A stretch of DNA of 30,571 bases from Clostridiales bacterium (lineage in GTDB: Bacteria; Bacillota; Clostridia; Lachnospirales; Lachnospiraceae), in contig JAHZAT010000056.1 of NCBI GenBank assembly GCA_019423795.1, positions 1 to 30,571 on the forward strand. The letters are read 5' to 3'. The notes under the pieces were generated by a model. That model made no database searches, was not told where the DNA came from, and saw only the letters and a program-made list of their open reading frames with translations. Shown here one piece after another: positions 24,702 through 30,571 of this stretch. Position 1 is the first letter of the stretch, and each line of letters begins with the position of its first letter. The translations under genes were made by a program, and so were the position numbers.

Positions 24702-25256
24702 TTATAATTTTATGATAAATACTGGCATTGGCGGATTGTTTTTCTTGTTCGGGAAGTCCTGTCTTGCAATAAAATATTTACGATCATCCAGCTGACTTAA
24801 GTATTCAAGTACACCATCTCGTTCCTCAAATCCACTATCTCCTCCACTGTAAATACAGATACTCATGATCCCACCAGTTTTTAGCAGCTCAAACCCTGCT
24901 TGTATTGCCTCAATCGTTGTGTTTGTCTTCGTTGCAAGATGGTGATCTCCACCCGGAAGATAGCCAAGATTAAACATAATACAGGATACTTCTGATTCTT
25001 TGACGTACTTTTTCATATGTTCGTGTCCATCCAGGATCAGTTTTGCATTCATTTCATGCTTATCTAACTTTTCTTTTGTTTGTCTTAATGCATCCTCCTG
25101 CACATCAAAGGCATATACTTTTCCATCTATTCCTGTTTTACTGCATAAATAATAAGTATCTCCACCTTTTCCCATCGTTGCATCAATGCAGCAGTCTCCT
25201 TCTTTGATATATCCATCCAATACCTGATGGATCCAATCTGTCATAGTAATTCTCAT
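24702..25256 (-). CDS. mnmM: MnmM/YtqB-type tRNA methyltransferase
   Basis: The 184-residue protein is a class I SAM-dependent methyltransferase closely resembling YtqB, since named MnmM, which methylates the nm5s2U34 wobble position of tRNA. SAM-binding motif I is DATMGKGGDTYYL (about 25-37), motif II VYAFDVQ, and the family signature FNLGYLPGGDH (about 95-105) is intact. The C terminus has PPMPVFII. It is compact, with no RNA-binding domain, as in the family. AAAGGA lies nine bases upstream of the ATG. It heads the operon that includes dacF, the ArsC-like gene and the aminopeptidase. Confidence 0.88.
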   Translation of the reverse strand: MRITMTDWIHQVLDGYIKEGDCCIDATMGKGGDTYYLCSKTGIDGKVYAFDVQEDALRQTKEKLDKHEMNAKLILDGHEHMKKYVKESEVSCIMFNLGYLPGGDHHLATKTNTTIEAIQAGFELLKTGGIMSICIYSGGDSGFEERDGVLEYLSQLDDRKYFIARQDFPNKKNNPPMPVFIIKL

Positions 25257-25322
25257 TTCATTATTTCCTTTTATCTGCTTATATTAATGAGTCCTGTTTT
25301 TTAAGGATTCTCCACCAACAAT

Positions 25323-25357
25323 AAAAAAGCAGGGAAGTTTATTGGCAAACTCCCCTG
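25323..25357 (-). terminator. Rho-independent terminator of the second L,D-transpeptidase gene
   Basis: CAGGGGAGTTT pairs with AAACTTCCCTG (one G-U) around a six-base loop and is followed by CTTTTTT on the minus strand, nine bases beyond the stop of the gene. Confidence 0.85.
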
Positions 25358-25365
25358 TATTTTTA

Positions 25366-26751
25366 TTAATAGTATGTTACAACCGGGTCACCCTGGCTTA
25401 CTAATTTGTATAATGTTGCTGCGGAAGATGTTGGAAGGTTAACGCATCCATGAGATCCGTTAGAAACATATTCACTTCCACCAAAGGATCCTCTCCATGG
25501 TGCAGAGTGGAATCCTACATTGCCAATGAATGGCATCCAGTATTTAACGTCAGAACTGTATCCCTGTCCACTTAATGTCGCACTTGGCTGTTTATAAAGA
25601 ATATACGCAACACATTCTGGTGTCTTACGGTCTGCTGTAAGCTTACCAGTAACACAAGCTGTCGCAAATTTTAATTTTCCTTTTTTATAATAATAAACAG
25701 TCTGTGCACCCATATCTACTTCTACATAAGTATCTCCGATATCTCCGTTAACACCATCATAGACTTTCGCTTTTTCTCTCCAGTATGGCTCTCTTGTTTC
25801 TGTTGTTCCTTCTTTTAACATCTTCTTTACAGAAGCCATTTCTTTGTCTTTACTGATACGCCATCCATATGGTCCACCATAGATCTTCTTTGTACGTCCA
25901 TCATGTGTTTTAAACTTATGCCATCCATACTGTGTATTGTATTTATACATAAATTTTAATAGCCAGTTTTCCATTGCATTTTTGTCTACTTTATATCCTG
26001 AATAATCTTTCTTGGTCTTTAACCAGCTACTGTATGTATTCTTATCAAGAACAACTACCTGTTTTCCAAATTTATATGTAATACTTCCTTTTAACTTCTT
26101 GTTCATCTCTTTTGTAAGACTTACAAGCTTGTCACTCTTAGATGTATATTCTGGATTGTTATAGCAGTTCTCTTTATCCAGAGAAATTGAAGGAATTCCA
26201 TCTTTGACAGCTTGTCCAATCTTCTTTGCTGCTATATCTTCCTTAAGTTCTGTTCCTTCCTCTTCTTTCTGGATGATGAATTTTCCATCTTTATATACTG
26301 GTTTTGCATTCGCCGTCTTGATCATCTTCTTACTATTGAATGCACCTAGTTTCTTATATGCTTTATTGAAAGACTTTGTATCATAAGAATACATTGTCAC
26401 ATTGTCATAATGTTCTGTACCAAATAGTCCTTTAATCCATCCAAATGATCCTTGATCTTCTTTAATCTGTTTAATCTCATCGGCACCTTCAAACTTGGTT
26501 TTAACCTGATCACTTGTTAATGTTTCTGTCTTTCCTTTTCTTTCCCTGATAGTTAAAGAATAGTCACTTGCATTCTTATTGAAAATCTCAACAACTTCAT
26601 CTACTGTCTTTCCAGCAACATTCATTCCATTGATCTTAGTTCCCCAGAAGAATTTCTTACTGAAGTAAAAACCAATCACAAAATAGATTACCAGTACCGC
26701 AACAACTGCAATTCCAAGATAATGTTTCCATGTTAGTTTTTTATTTTCCAT
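25366..26751 (-). CDS. Membrane-anchored L,D-transpeptidase with putative peptidoglycan-binding region
   Basis: The 461-residue protein has a short cytoplasmic N terminus, one membrane helix (about 12-29, GIAVVAVLVIYFVIGFYF) that acts as an uncleaved signal anchor, an extended extracytoplasmic region resembling the PG-binding_4 domain of clostridial L,D-transpeptidases (INGMNVAGKTVDEV near 41-54), and a C-terminal YkuD domain. The catalytic motif S433-H434-G435-C436-V-N is followed by LPTSSA; the usual Arg is replaced by Asn at 438, which is accepted in this subfamily. FHSAPW is the first histidine segment. ATG 26751 has AGGAGG ten bases upstream; ORF extension to 26793 lacks support. It forms 3-3 wall cross-links or attaches polymers. 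Confidence 0.92.
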   Translation of the reverse strand: MENKKLTWKHYLGIAVVAVLVIYFVIGFYFSKKFFWGTKINGMNVAGKTVDEVVEIFNKNASDYSLTIRERKGKTETLTSDQVKTKFEGADEIKQIKEDQGSFGWIKGLFGTEHYDNVTMYSYDTKSFNKAYKKLGAFNSKKMIKTANAKPVYKDGKFIIQKEEEGTELKEDIAAKKIGQAVKDGIPSISLDKENCYNNPEYTSKSDKLVSLTKEMNKKLKGSITYKFGKQVVVLDKNTYSSWLKTKKDYSGYKVDKNAMENWLLKFMYKYNTQYGWHKFKTHDGRTKKIYGGPYGWRISKDKEMASVKKMLKEGTTETREPYWREKAKVYDGVNGDIGDTYVEVDMGAQTVYYYKKGKLKFATACVTGKLTADRKTPECVAYILYKQPSATLSGQGYSSDVKYWMPFIGNVGFHSAPWRGSFGGSEYVSNGSHGCVNLPTSSAATLYKLVSQGDPVVTYY

Positions 26752-26781
26752 TTGTTTTATCCCTCCTAAATACAACTTCCT

Positions 26782-26787
26782 ATTATA
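26782..26787 (-). promoter_or_regulatory. -10 element of the second L,D-transpeptidase gene
   Basis: TATAAT on the minus strand lies about 31 bases upstream of the start. The -35 at 17 bp is only TAGTTA, so the promoter is moderate or needs an activator. Confidence 0.5.
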
Positions 26788-26905
26788 GTACAATCTTTCT
26801 AAAATAACTACTGTTTTTTTATACTTTTATGTATTTTTATAGAATCAATTTTCATAATTTTTTTGGTTTTTTTAAGATACTTTGATAATTTTTTAACATT
26901 TTCTC

Positions 26906-26934
26906 TTGTACTTACACATTCAAAATGATAAAAT
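26906..26934 (+). promoter_or_regulatory. Candidate promoter of but
   Basis: TTGTAC (26906-26911), a 17-bp spacer and TAAAAT (26929-26934). The -35 keeps only TTG. The leader of about 55 bases contains ATGAAA-6-TTTCAT and TGTTAACA, small palindromes of unknown value. Confidence 0.55.
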
Positions 26935-26996
26935 ATAACTAGTGTGTTAACAATGAAACTTAGATTTCATCTAATTTATTTTTAGGAGGACTTATT

Positions 26997-28337
26997 ATGT
27001 CATTCACGCAAGAATATCAAAAAAAATTAACAACAGCAGATGAAGCAGTTAAGGTTGTAAAATCTGGAGACCGTCTGGAATATGGATGGTGCGTAACAAC
27101 TCCAGTAGCTTTAGATGAAGCACTGGCAAAACGTATGCCAGATCTTGAAAATATCCAGATCCATGGTGGTATCGTTATGCGCCCACTGGCAATCACTCAG
27201 ATTGAAAATCCAGCGGACCATTTCACATGGAATTCCTGGCACATGGGTGGTTTAGAAAGAAAATGGATCAATGAAGGATTCTCTTTCTATGCACCAATTC
27301 GTTACTCTGAATTACCAAGCTACTATCGTGATTATCTTCCAGAAACTGATGTCGTTATGATGCAGGTTGCACCTATGGATGCTCACGGATATTTCAACTT
27401 TGGTCCTAGTGCATCTCATACAGCTGCTATGCTTGAGAAAGCAAAATGCGTTATCGTTGAGGTTAATGAGAATATGCCTCGTTGCCTTGGAGGATTTGAA
27501 GAAGGAATCCATATTTCCAAAGTTGATATGATCGTTGAAGGAAATAATCCAGCAATCGATGAATTAGGTGGCGGAGGAGCTGCGACTGAAGTTGATCAGG
27601 CAGTTGCAAAACTGATCGTTGATCAGATTCCTGATGGAGCTTGTTTACAGCTTGGTATTGGTGGTATGCCAAATGCCGTTGGATCTCTGATCGCAGAATC
27701 TGACTTAAAGGACTTAGGTGTTCATACAGAAATGTACGTTGATGCGTTCGTTGATATTGCAAAAGCTGGTAAGATTACTGGAGCTAATAAAAACATCGAT
27801 CGTTATCGTCAGACATATGCTTTCGCAGCAGGTACTAAGAAGTTATATGATTATTTAAATGATAACCCAGCATGCATGAGTGCTCCTGTTGATTATACAA
27901 ACAGCATTGCTACTATTTCATCCATTGATAACTTTATCTCTATCAATAATGCGGTAGATATTGACCTTTATGGACAGATCAGTGCTGAATCTTCAGGAAT
28001 TCGTCAGATCAGTGGTGCCGGCGGACAGCTTGACTTCGTTATGGGTGCTCACTTATCTAATGGTGGTAAGAGTTTCGTATGCTTGTCTTCTACTTTCACA
28101 AATAAGAAAGGTGAGACATTCTCAAGAATCCTTCCTACATTACATAATGGATCTATCGTTACTGATACTCGTGCAAATGCTCACTATATTGTTACCGAAT
28201 ATGGTATGGCTAACTTAAAAGGTAAGTCTACATGGGAACGTGCTGAAGCATTAATTAACATCGCTCATCCAGACTTCAGAGACCAGCTGATCAAAGATGC
28301 TGAAACTGCTCATATCTGGAGAAGATCTAATAAATAA
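26997..28337 (+). CDS. but: Butyryl-CoA:acetate CoA-transferase
   Basis: The 446-residue protein is the terminal butyrate-forming enzyme of gut Firmicutes, moving CoA from butyryl-CoA to acetate. It carries ADHFTWNSWHM (73-83) and AFVDIAKAG (250-258), the two regions on which the standard but-gene screening primers are based. GIGGMPN (220-226) and HTEM with E245 match the oxyanion and active-site glutamate regions of the related 4-hydroxybutyrate CoA-transferase family. A strong ribosome site (AGGAGG, seven bases upstream) and a strong terminator make it a single-gene unit. Distinguishing butyryl- from 4-hydroxybutyryl specificity rests on overall similarity, so a small doubt remains. Confidence 0.93.
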   Translation: MSFTQEYQKKLTTADEAVKVVKSGDRLEYGWCVTTPVALDEALAKRMPDLENIQIHGGIVMRPLAITQIENPADHFTWNSWHMGGLERKWINEGFSFYAPIRYSELPSYYRDYLPETDVVMMQVAPMDAHGYFNFGPSASHTAAMLEKAKCVIVEVNENMPRCLGGFEEGIHISKVDMIVEGNNPAIDELGGGGAATEVDQAVAKLIVDQIPDGACLQLGIGGMPNAVGSLIAESDLKDLGVHTEMYVDAFVDIAKAGKITGANKNIDRYRQTYAFAAGTKKLYDYLNDNPACMSAPVDYTNSIATISSIDNFISINNAVDIDLYGQISAESSGIRQISGAGGQLDFVMGAHLSNGGKSFVCLSSTFTNKKGETFSRILPTLHNGSIVTDTRANAHYIVTEYGMANLKGKSTWERAEALINIAHPDFRDQLIKDAETAHIWRRSNK

Positions 28338-28383
28338 ACTTCCAAAAGAGGTTTAATAGTTTTTTAAATTTTCCAAATTTTAA

Positions 28384-28430
28384 AAATCCCGAATCCATTC
28401 ATTCTGTTGGATTCGGGATTTGTTTTTATT
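28384..28430. terminator. Bidirectional terminator between but and the convergent nucleoid-protein gene
   Basis: A perfect 13-bp stem (AAATCCCGAATCC, 28384-28396, with 28409-28421) and a 12-base loop is followed by GTTTTTATTT on the plus strand. On the minus strand it is followed by TTAAAATTT, so it can serve both genes. Confidence 0.9.
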
Positions 28431-29448
28431 TAATTTTTACGCTCTCAATATTCTTAATGATGATCGTGCTTCCACCACCTGATTCTTCAATGATCTCAAC
28501 ATTATCTTTCATATTATATTCTTCCATTGGAATCTTAATCTCAATCCCTGTATCTGTTTCTAGCATCTGATATTCAAGTCTCTTTACTGTATTTTCCTTT
28601 GCTACAGTAAATGTATCATACTGCATATCGTATCGTTCAATCTTCTCATCAAATTCCTGTTTCTTTCCTTGATGATTTCCAAAAAGTTTATCTCCGATCT
28701 CATTAACTTTAAACGCCTGATTCTCTGAAAATTCTTCTCTTAAACGGCTTTTCATATCCAGCCTTTTTGCAATACCATCTTCTGGATAATGATTGTTGAT
28801 ATCATTGATGACTTTATTTAAAATCTGAAATTTCTTTTTTGGTGCAAGATCTGCATAACATTGTAAAAAACGTTCTGACAGATAATTGATCTTATCTCCA
28901 TTTAACATCTCATATTTCTTTTCTACCAATCGCACTTTATATTCTGACAGATCAATAATAACTGCTTCTGTAAGTTTTGCCGAATCTGTCGGCATAACTC
29001 TTTGTTTCACGATATCATTTGCCTGTACATCTTCTTCTTCCTGATGCACATATGTCACCTTATAATTCATTTTTAGCAATGCCAGATGAACTACACTTTG
29101 AACTTGAAATGTAACACAAAGTAAATCTCCTGCTGGGATTGTAACACTATCACACATGATGTCAAATAAATTTTCTCCAAGTATTCTCGTTGCCTCAATA
29201 AAACTCTCGTCATCGGTCTCATCCATGCTTTCTAACAGACTTAAAATTGGTGAAACACTGCCATCAAACTGACATCTTTTCGCATCATCACTTTCCATAA
29301 TCTTAAAAATATGCCCTCTGACAAATTCCATAAGATCTGGTCCCATATCAAGAAGCTGGCTGGATAGCCCAAGGTAACCTGTATGACTATCTAATATATG
29401 TAAAATTCCTTTTCTGATGATAATATCGTCTTTCTGTATATGTTCCAT
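28426..29448 (-). CDS. Nucleoid-associated protein, NdpA/YejK-like
   Basis: The 340-residue protein resembles the 37-kDa nucleoid-associated protein family (NA37, YejK/NdpA), which is typical of proteobacteria but occurs in clostridia. The N-terminal IIRKGILHILDSHTG and the middle HLALLKMNYKVTYV segments, then a C-terminal FDEKIERYDMQYDTFTV, fit that family. These proteins bind DNA with little sequence specificity; the exact role is not known. AAGGAG lies about six bases upstream of the ATG and a promoter lies 30-60 bases upstream, beyond the c-di-GMP riboswitch region. No partner genes are adjacent. Confidence 0.7.
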   Translation of the reverse strand: MEHIQKDDIIIRKGILHILDSHTGYLGLSSQLLDMGPDLMEFVRGHIFKIMESDDAKRCQFDGSVSPILSLLESMDETDDESFIEATRILGENLFDIMCDSVTIPAGDLLCVTFQVQSVVHLALLKMNYKVTYVHQEEEDVQANDIVKQRVMPTDSAKLTEAVIIDLSEYKVRLVEKKYEMLNGDKINYLSERFLQCYADLAPKKKFQILNKVINDINNHYPEDGIAKRLDMKSRLREEFSENQAFKVNEIGDKLFGNHQGKKQEFDEKIERYDMQYDTFTVAKENTVKRLEYQMLETDTGIEIKIPMEEYNMKDNVEIIEESGGGSTIIIKNIESVKIK

Positions 29449-29478
29449 CTTTATCTCCTTTTTGTTTTTATTCCTTGT

Positions 29479-29507
29479 ATTTTATCATATCGACTCTTTT
29501 TAGGCAA
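29479..29507 (-). promoter_or_regulatory. Candidate promoter of the nucleoid-protein gene
   Basis: The minus strand has TTGCCT (29502-29507), a 17-bp spacer and TAAAAT (29479-29484), downstream of the hairpin at 29544-29574. It suggests that this gene has its own start, independent of the riboswitch transcript. Confidence 0.55.
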
Positions 29508-29518
29508 AAGATAATCCT

Positions 29519-29652
29519 GGTTCGCAGAAAAAAATTTTATAACAAAAAAGTCATGGTTCCCTACACCATGACTTCTGCTAATATGAAAAATCCCCATGTA
29601 TCCTCACTACATAAAACTGGCAACCCACTGTCAGTGATTCTTTCTGCGAACC
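29519..29652. repeat. 134-bp element with perfect 12-bp terminal inverted repeats
   Basis: GGTTCGCAGAAA at the left end and TTTCTGCGAACC at the right end are perfect inverted repeats. Both ends are flanked by the same three bases, CCT (29516-29518 and 29653-29655), which would fit a small target duplication. Inside is a terminator-like hairpin. No ORF with support is present. It may be a MITE-like insertion or simply a structured RNA; no transposase is in the window. Confidence 0.45.
29544..29574 (-). terminator. Second terminator downstream of the c-di-GMP riboswitch
   Basis: AAGTCATGGT and ACCATGACTT form a perfect 10-bp stem with a seven-base loop, followed by TTTT on the minus strand. 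It would end any riboswitch read-through transcript before the nucleoid-protein gene. Confidence 0.75.
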
Positions 29653-29762
29653 CCTTCACAAAAACAAATCAGTGAGAAATGTAAAATTCCATATTCTCTA
29701 TAGGATCCACTCATTGATATCTTACTCGTGGCAAAATGTTATCTTCAGGCTCCCTATTTCCT

Positions 29763-29812
29763 AAAAATAAAAAACCGTATATAGAATAATCTCATAATCT
29801 ATAACGGTTGCC
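29763..29812 (-). terminator. Riboswitch-controlled terminator with competing anti-terminator
   Basis: On the minus strand ACCGTTATAGA pairs with TCTATATACGGT (one bulge) and a TTTTTTATTTTT run follows. The preceding GGCAACCG (29805-29812) is perfectly complementary to CGGTTGCC at the 3' end of the aptamer (29860-29867). The two pairings exclude each other, so ligand-bound aptamer would free the terminator arm. This predicts an OFF switch at high c-di-GMP. Confidence 0.75.
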
Positions 29813-29854
29813 TCTATCAGGATAAAATATCCATATCACATTCCCTTAATGTTA

Positions 29855-29940
29855 AATGTGGCAACCGGCTGTCATAATCTCTAAAAAGACCTTAGACCCT
29901 TTGGCTTTGCGTCCCTGCCTTTCAACAGGTTTGCCCTATG
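29855..29940 (-). ncRNA. c-di-GMP-I (GEMM-I) riboswitch aptamer
   Basis: The minus strand shows the conserved GEMM-I blocks in order: GGGCAAACC, a CCTGTT-GAAA-GGCAGG stem capped by the GAAA tetraloop, GGGACGCAAAGCC, GGGTCTAAGGTC and AGCCGGTTGCC with the tetraloop-receptor side. P1 closes as GGCAA/TTGCC. It lies about 25 nt after a strong promoter and 50 nt before the terminator. The binding core and the tetraloop-receptor contact look intact. No protein-coding gene starts in the usual position behind it. It may act on the distal nucleoid gene, or on a short non-coding transcript. Confidence 0.92.
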
Positions 29941-29967
29941 AATAAATATGAACTTTTATTTACATAT

Positions 29968-29996
29968 ATAATATCATGATTCATAAATAATGTCAA
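29968..29996 (-). promoter_or_regulatory. Strong promoter of the c-di-GMP riboswitch transcript
   Basis: The minus strand has TTGACA (29991-29996), a 17-bp spacer and TATTAT (29968-29973). Start of transcription near 29961 places the aptamer about 20 nt into the RNA, as is usual for riboswitches. Confidence 0.85.
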
Positions 29997-30050
29997 TCAT
30001 CTTTTTCTTAGTTATTAATATTTATAATAGTTTTCTTTCCTTATACATAT

Positions 30051-30080
30051 AAAAAGTCCGCGATAAAATTACCGCGGACT
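30051..30080 (-). terminator. Rho-independent terminator of etfA
   Basis: AGTCCGCG and CGCGGACT form a perfect 8-bp stem with a ten-base loop, followed by TTTT on the minus strand. It separates etfA from the riboswitch transcript. Confidence 0.88.
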
Positions 30081-30108
30081 ACTTAAGGATTAAATTCTCA
30101 AAAGTTGA

Positions 30109-30571
30109 TTATTTAACAACTGCTCTTAATTTTTCTGTTAAAGCTGGTACGATCTTGTTTAAGTCTCCAACGATTCCGTAATCAGCTACATCAAAGATAG
30201 GAGCTGTCTCATCTTTGTTGATTGCAATGATGATATCAGATTCTTCCATACCTGCAACATGCTGGATTGCTCCAGAAATACCGATTGCGAAGTATACGTT
30301 AGGACGTACAGTTTTTCCTGTCTGTCCAACCTGAATATCTCTTGGCTGCCATCCGTTATCTACAACGGCACGAGAACAGCTTACTTCTCCTCCAAGAACA
30401 TCTGCTAATTCTCTTAACATTCCGAATCCTTCTTCTCCAACTCCACGTCCACCAGATACTAAGATCTTAGCGTCCATGATATCTACTGTATCTGTAACAG
30501 ATTTAACGATATCAACGATTTCAACGTATTTGTTGTCTGGAGTAAATCCAGGATTGTATTCGATAACTTCA
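30109..30571 (-). CDS. etfA: Electron-transfer flavoprotein alpha subunit, C-terminal part (truncated by window edge)
   Basis: The reading frame runs open to the right edge, so this is the last 153 residues of EtfA, the FAD-binding subunit of the electron-transfer flavoprotein. SGGRGVG, then the segment around GKTVRPNVYFAIGISGAIQH and AINKDETAPIFDVADYGIVGD, are the FAD-binding motifs of the C-terminal domain. In butyrate producers EtfAB forms an electron-bifurcating complex with butyryl-CoA dehydrogenase (Bcd), which fits the neighbouring but gene. The rest of the gene and probably etfB and bcd lie outside. An ATG at 30477 lies inside the domain and is not the start. Confidence 0.96.
   Translation of the reverse strand, partial: EVIEYNPGFTPDNKYVEIVDIVKSVTDTVDIMDAKILVSGGRGVGEEGFGMLRELADVLGGEVSCSRAVVDNGWQPRDIQVGQTGKTVRPNVYFAIGISGAIQHVAGMEESDIIIAINKDETAPIFDVADYGIVGDLNKIVPALTEKLRAVVK

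Noticed and set aside
26940..26952. TGTTAACAA as a Rex site upstream of but
   Set aside because: Only one half-site (TTAACAA) is present; the required opposite half-site four bases away is missing.
29451..29597. Minus-strand ORF of 48 codons with GAGG before its ATG, between the riboswitch and the nucleoid-protein gene
   Set aside because: It runs through the hairpin and its T-run and ends inside the ribosome site of the next gene; composition is not protein-like. A transcript would terminate within it.
29475..29675. Plus-strand ORF of 66 codons
   Set aside because: No ribosome site, no promoter, and it crosses the inverted-repeat element and the terminator on the opposite strand.

Overview
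The window looks like a piece of a low-GC, AT-rich Firmicutes chromosome, most likely a butyrate-producing member of the Lachnospiraceae such as Anaerostipes. The strongest indicators are a butyryl-CoA:acetate CoA-transferase gene (26997-28337), the 3' part of an electron-transfer flavoprotein alpha gene (30109-30571, cut by the window edge), a FabV/Ter-type enoyl reductase (1191-2372), and canonical AGGAGG ribosome sites. Genus is inferred from gene content, not from a marker gene. No rRNA, tRNA, CRISPR array, integrase or transposase was seen.

Layout from left to right. 1-2472: fabV and a short RNase E/G-family gene are co-transcribed leftward, with a strong outward promoter at the left edge for a gene outside the window. 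2570-3167: a secreted NlpC/P60 hydrolase with its own promoter and terminator. 3181-11014: a leftward operon of an aconitase-family hydratase, an NhaC-type antiporter, a MoxR ATPase, a DUF58 protein and a TgpA-like transglutaminase. 11027-12116: a MraY-like transferase. 12128-13633: thiamin salvage genes thiM-thiE. 13683-15078: four small genes of unknown role, one of them encoding a striking glycine/cysteine-rich protein. 15081-19374: leuS, an acyl-ACP thioesterase and a lactate/malate dehydrogenase family gene, leftward. 19396-20967: a secreted L,D-transpeptidase. 21013-21436: a rightward VOC/glyoxalase gene behind an inverted repeat. 21465-21611: a large hairpin element without coding potential. 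21637-25256: mnmM, dacF, an ArsC/Spx-like gene and an M18 aminopeptidase, leftward. 25323-26787: a second, membrane-anchored L,D-transpeptidase. 26906-28421: the but gene, rightward and monocistronic. 28426-29507: a nucleoid-associated protein gene. 29544-29996: a c-di-GMP-I riboswitch with promoter, terminator and anti-terminator but no clear target gene. 30051-30571: the end of etfA and its terminator.

Functionally the window combines the last step of butyrate formation (CoA transfer to acetate) and its electron carrier (ETF) with cell-envelope work: two L,D-transpeptidases, a D,D-carboxypeptidase, an NlpC/P60 hydrolase, MraY and the MoxR/DUF58/transglutaminase set. The most unusual parts are non-coding: the apparently orphan c-di-GMP riboswitch, a 134-bp inverted-repeat element downstream of it, and the 147-bp hairpin at 21465-21611. 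The cysteine-rich small-protein cluster is the least explained coding region.
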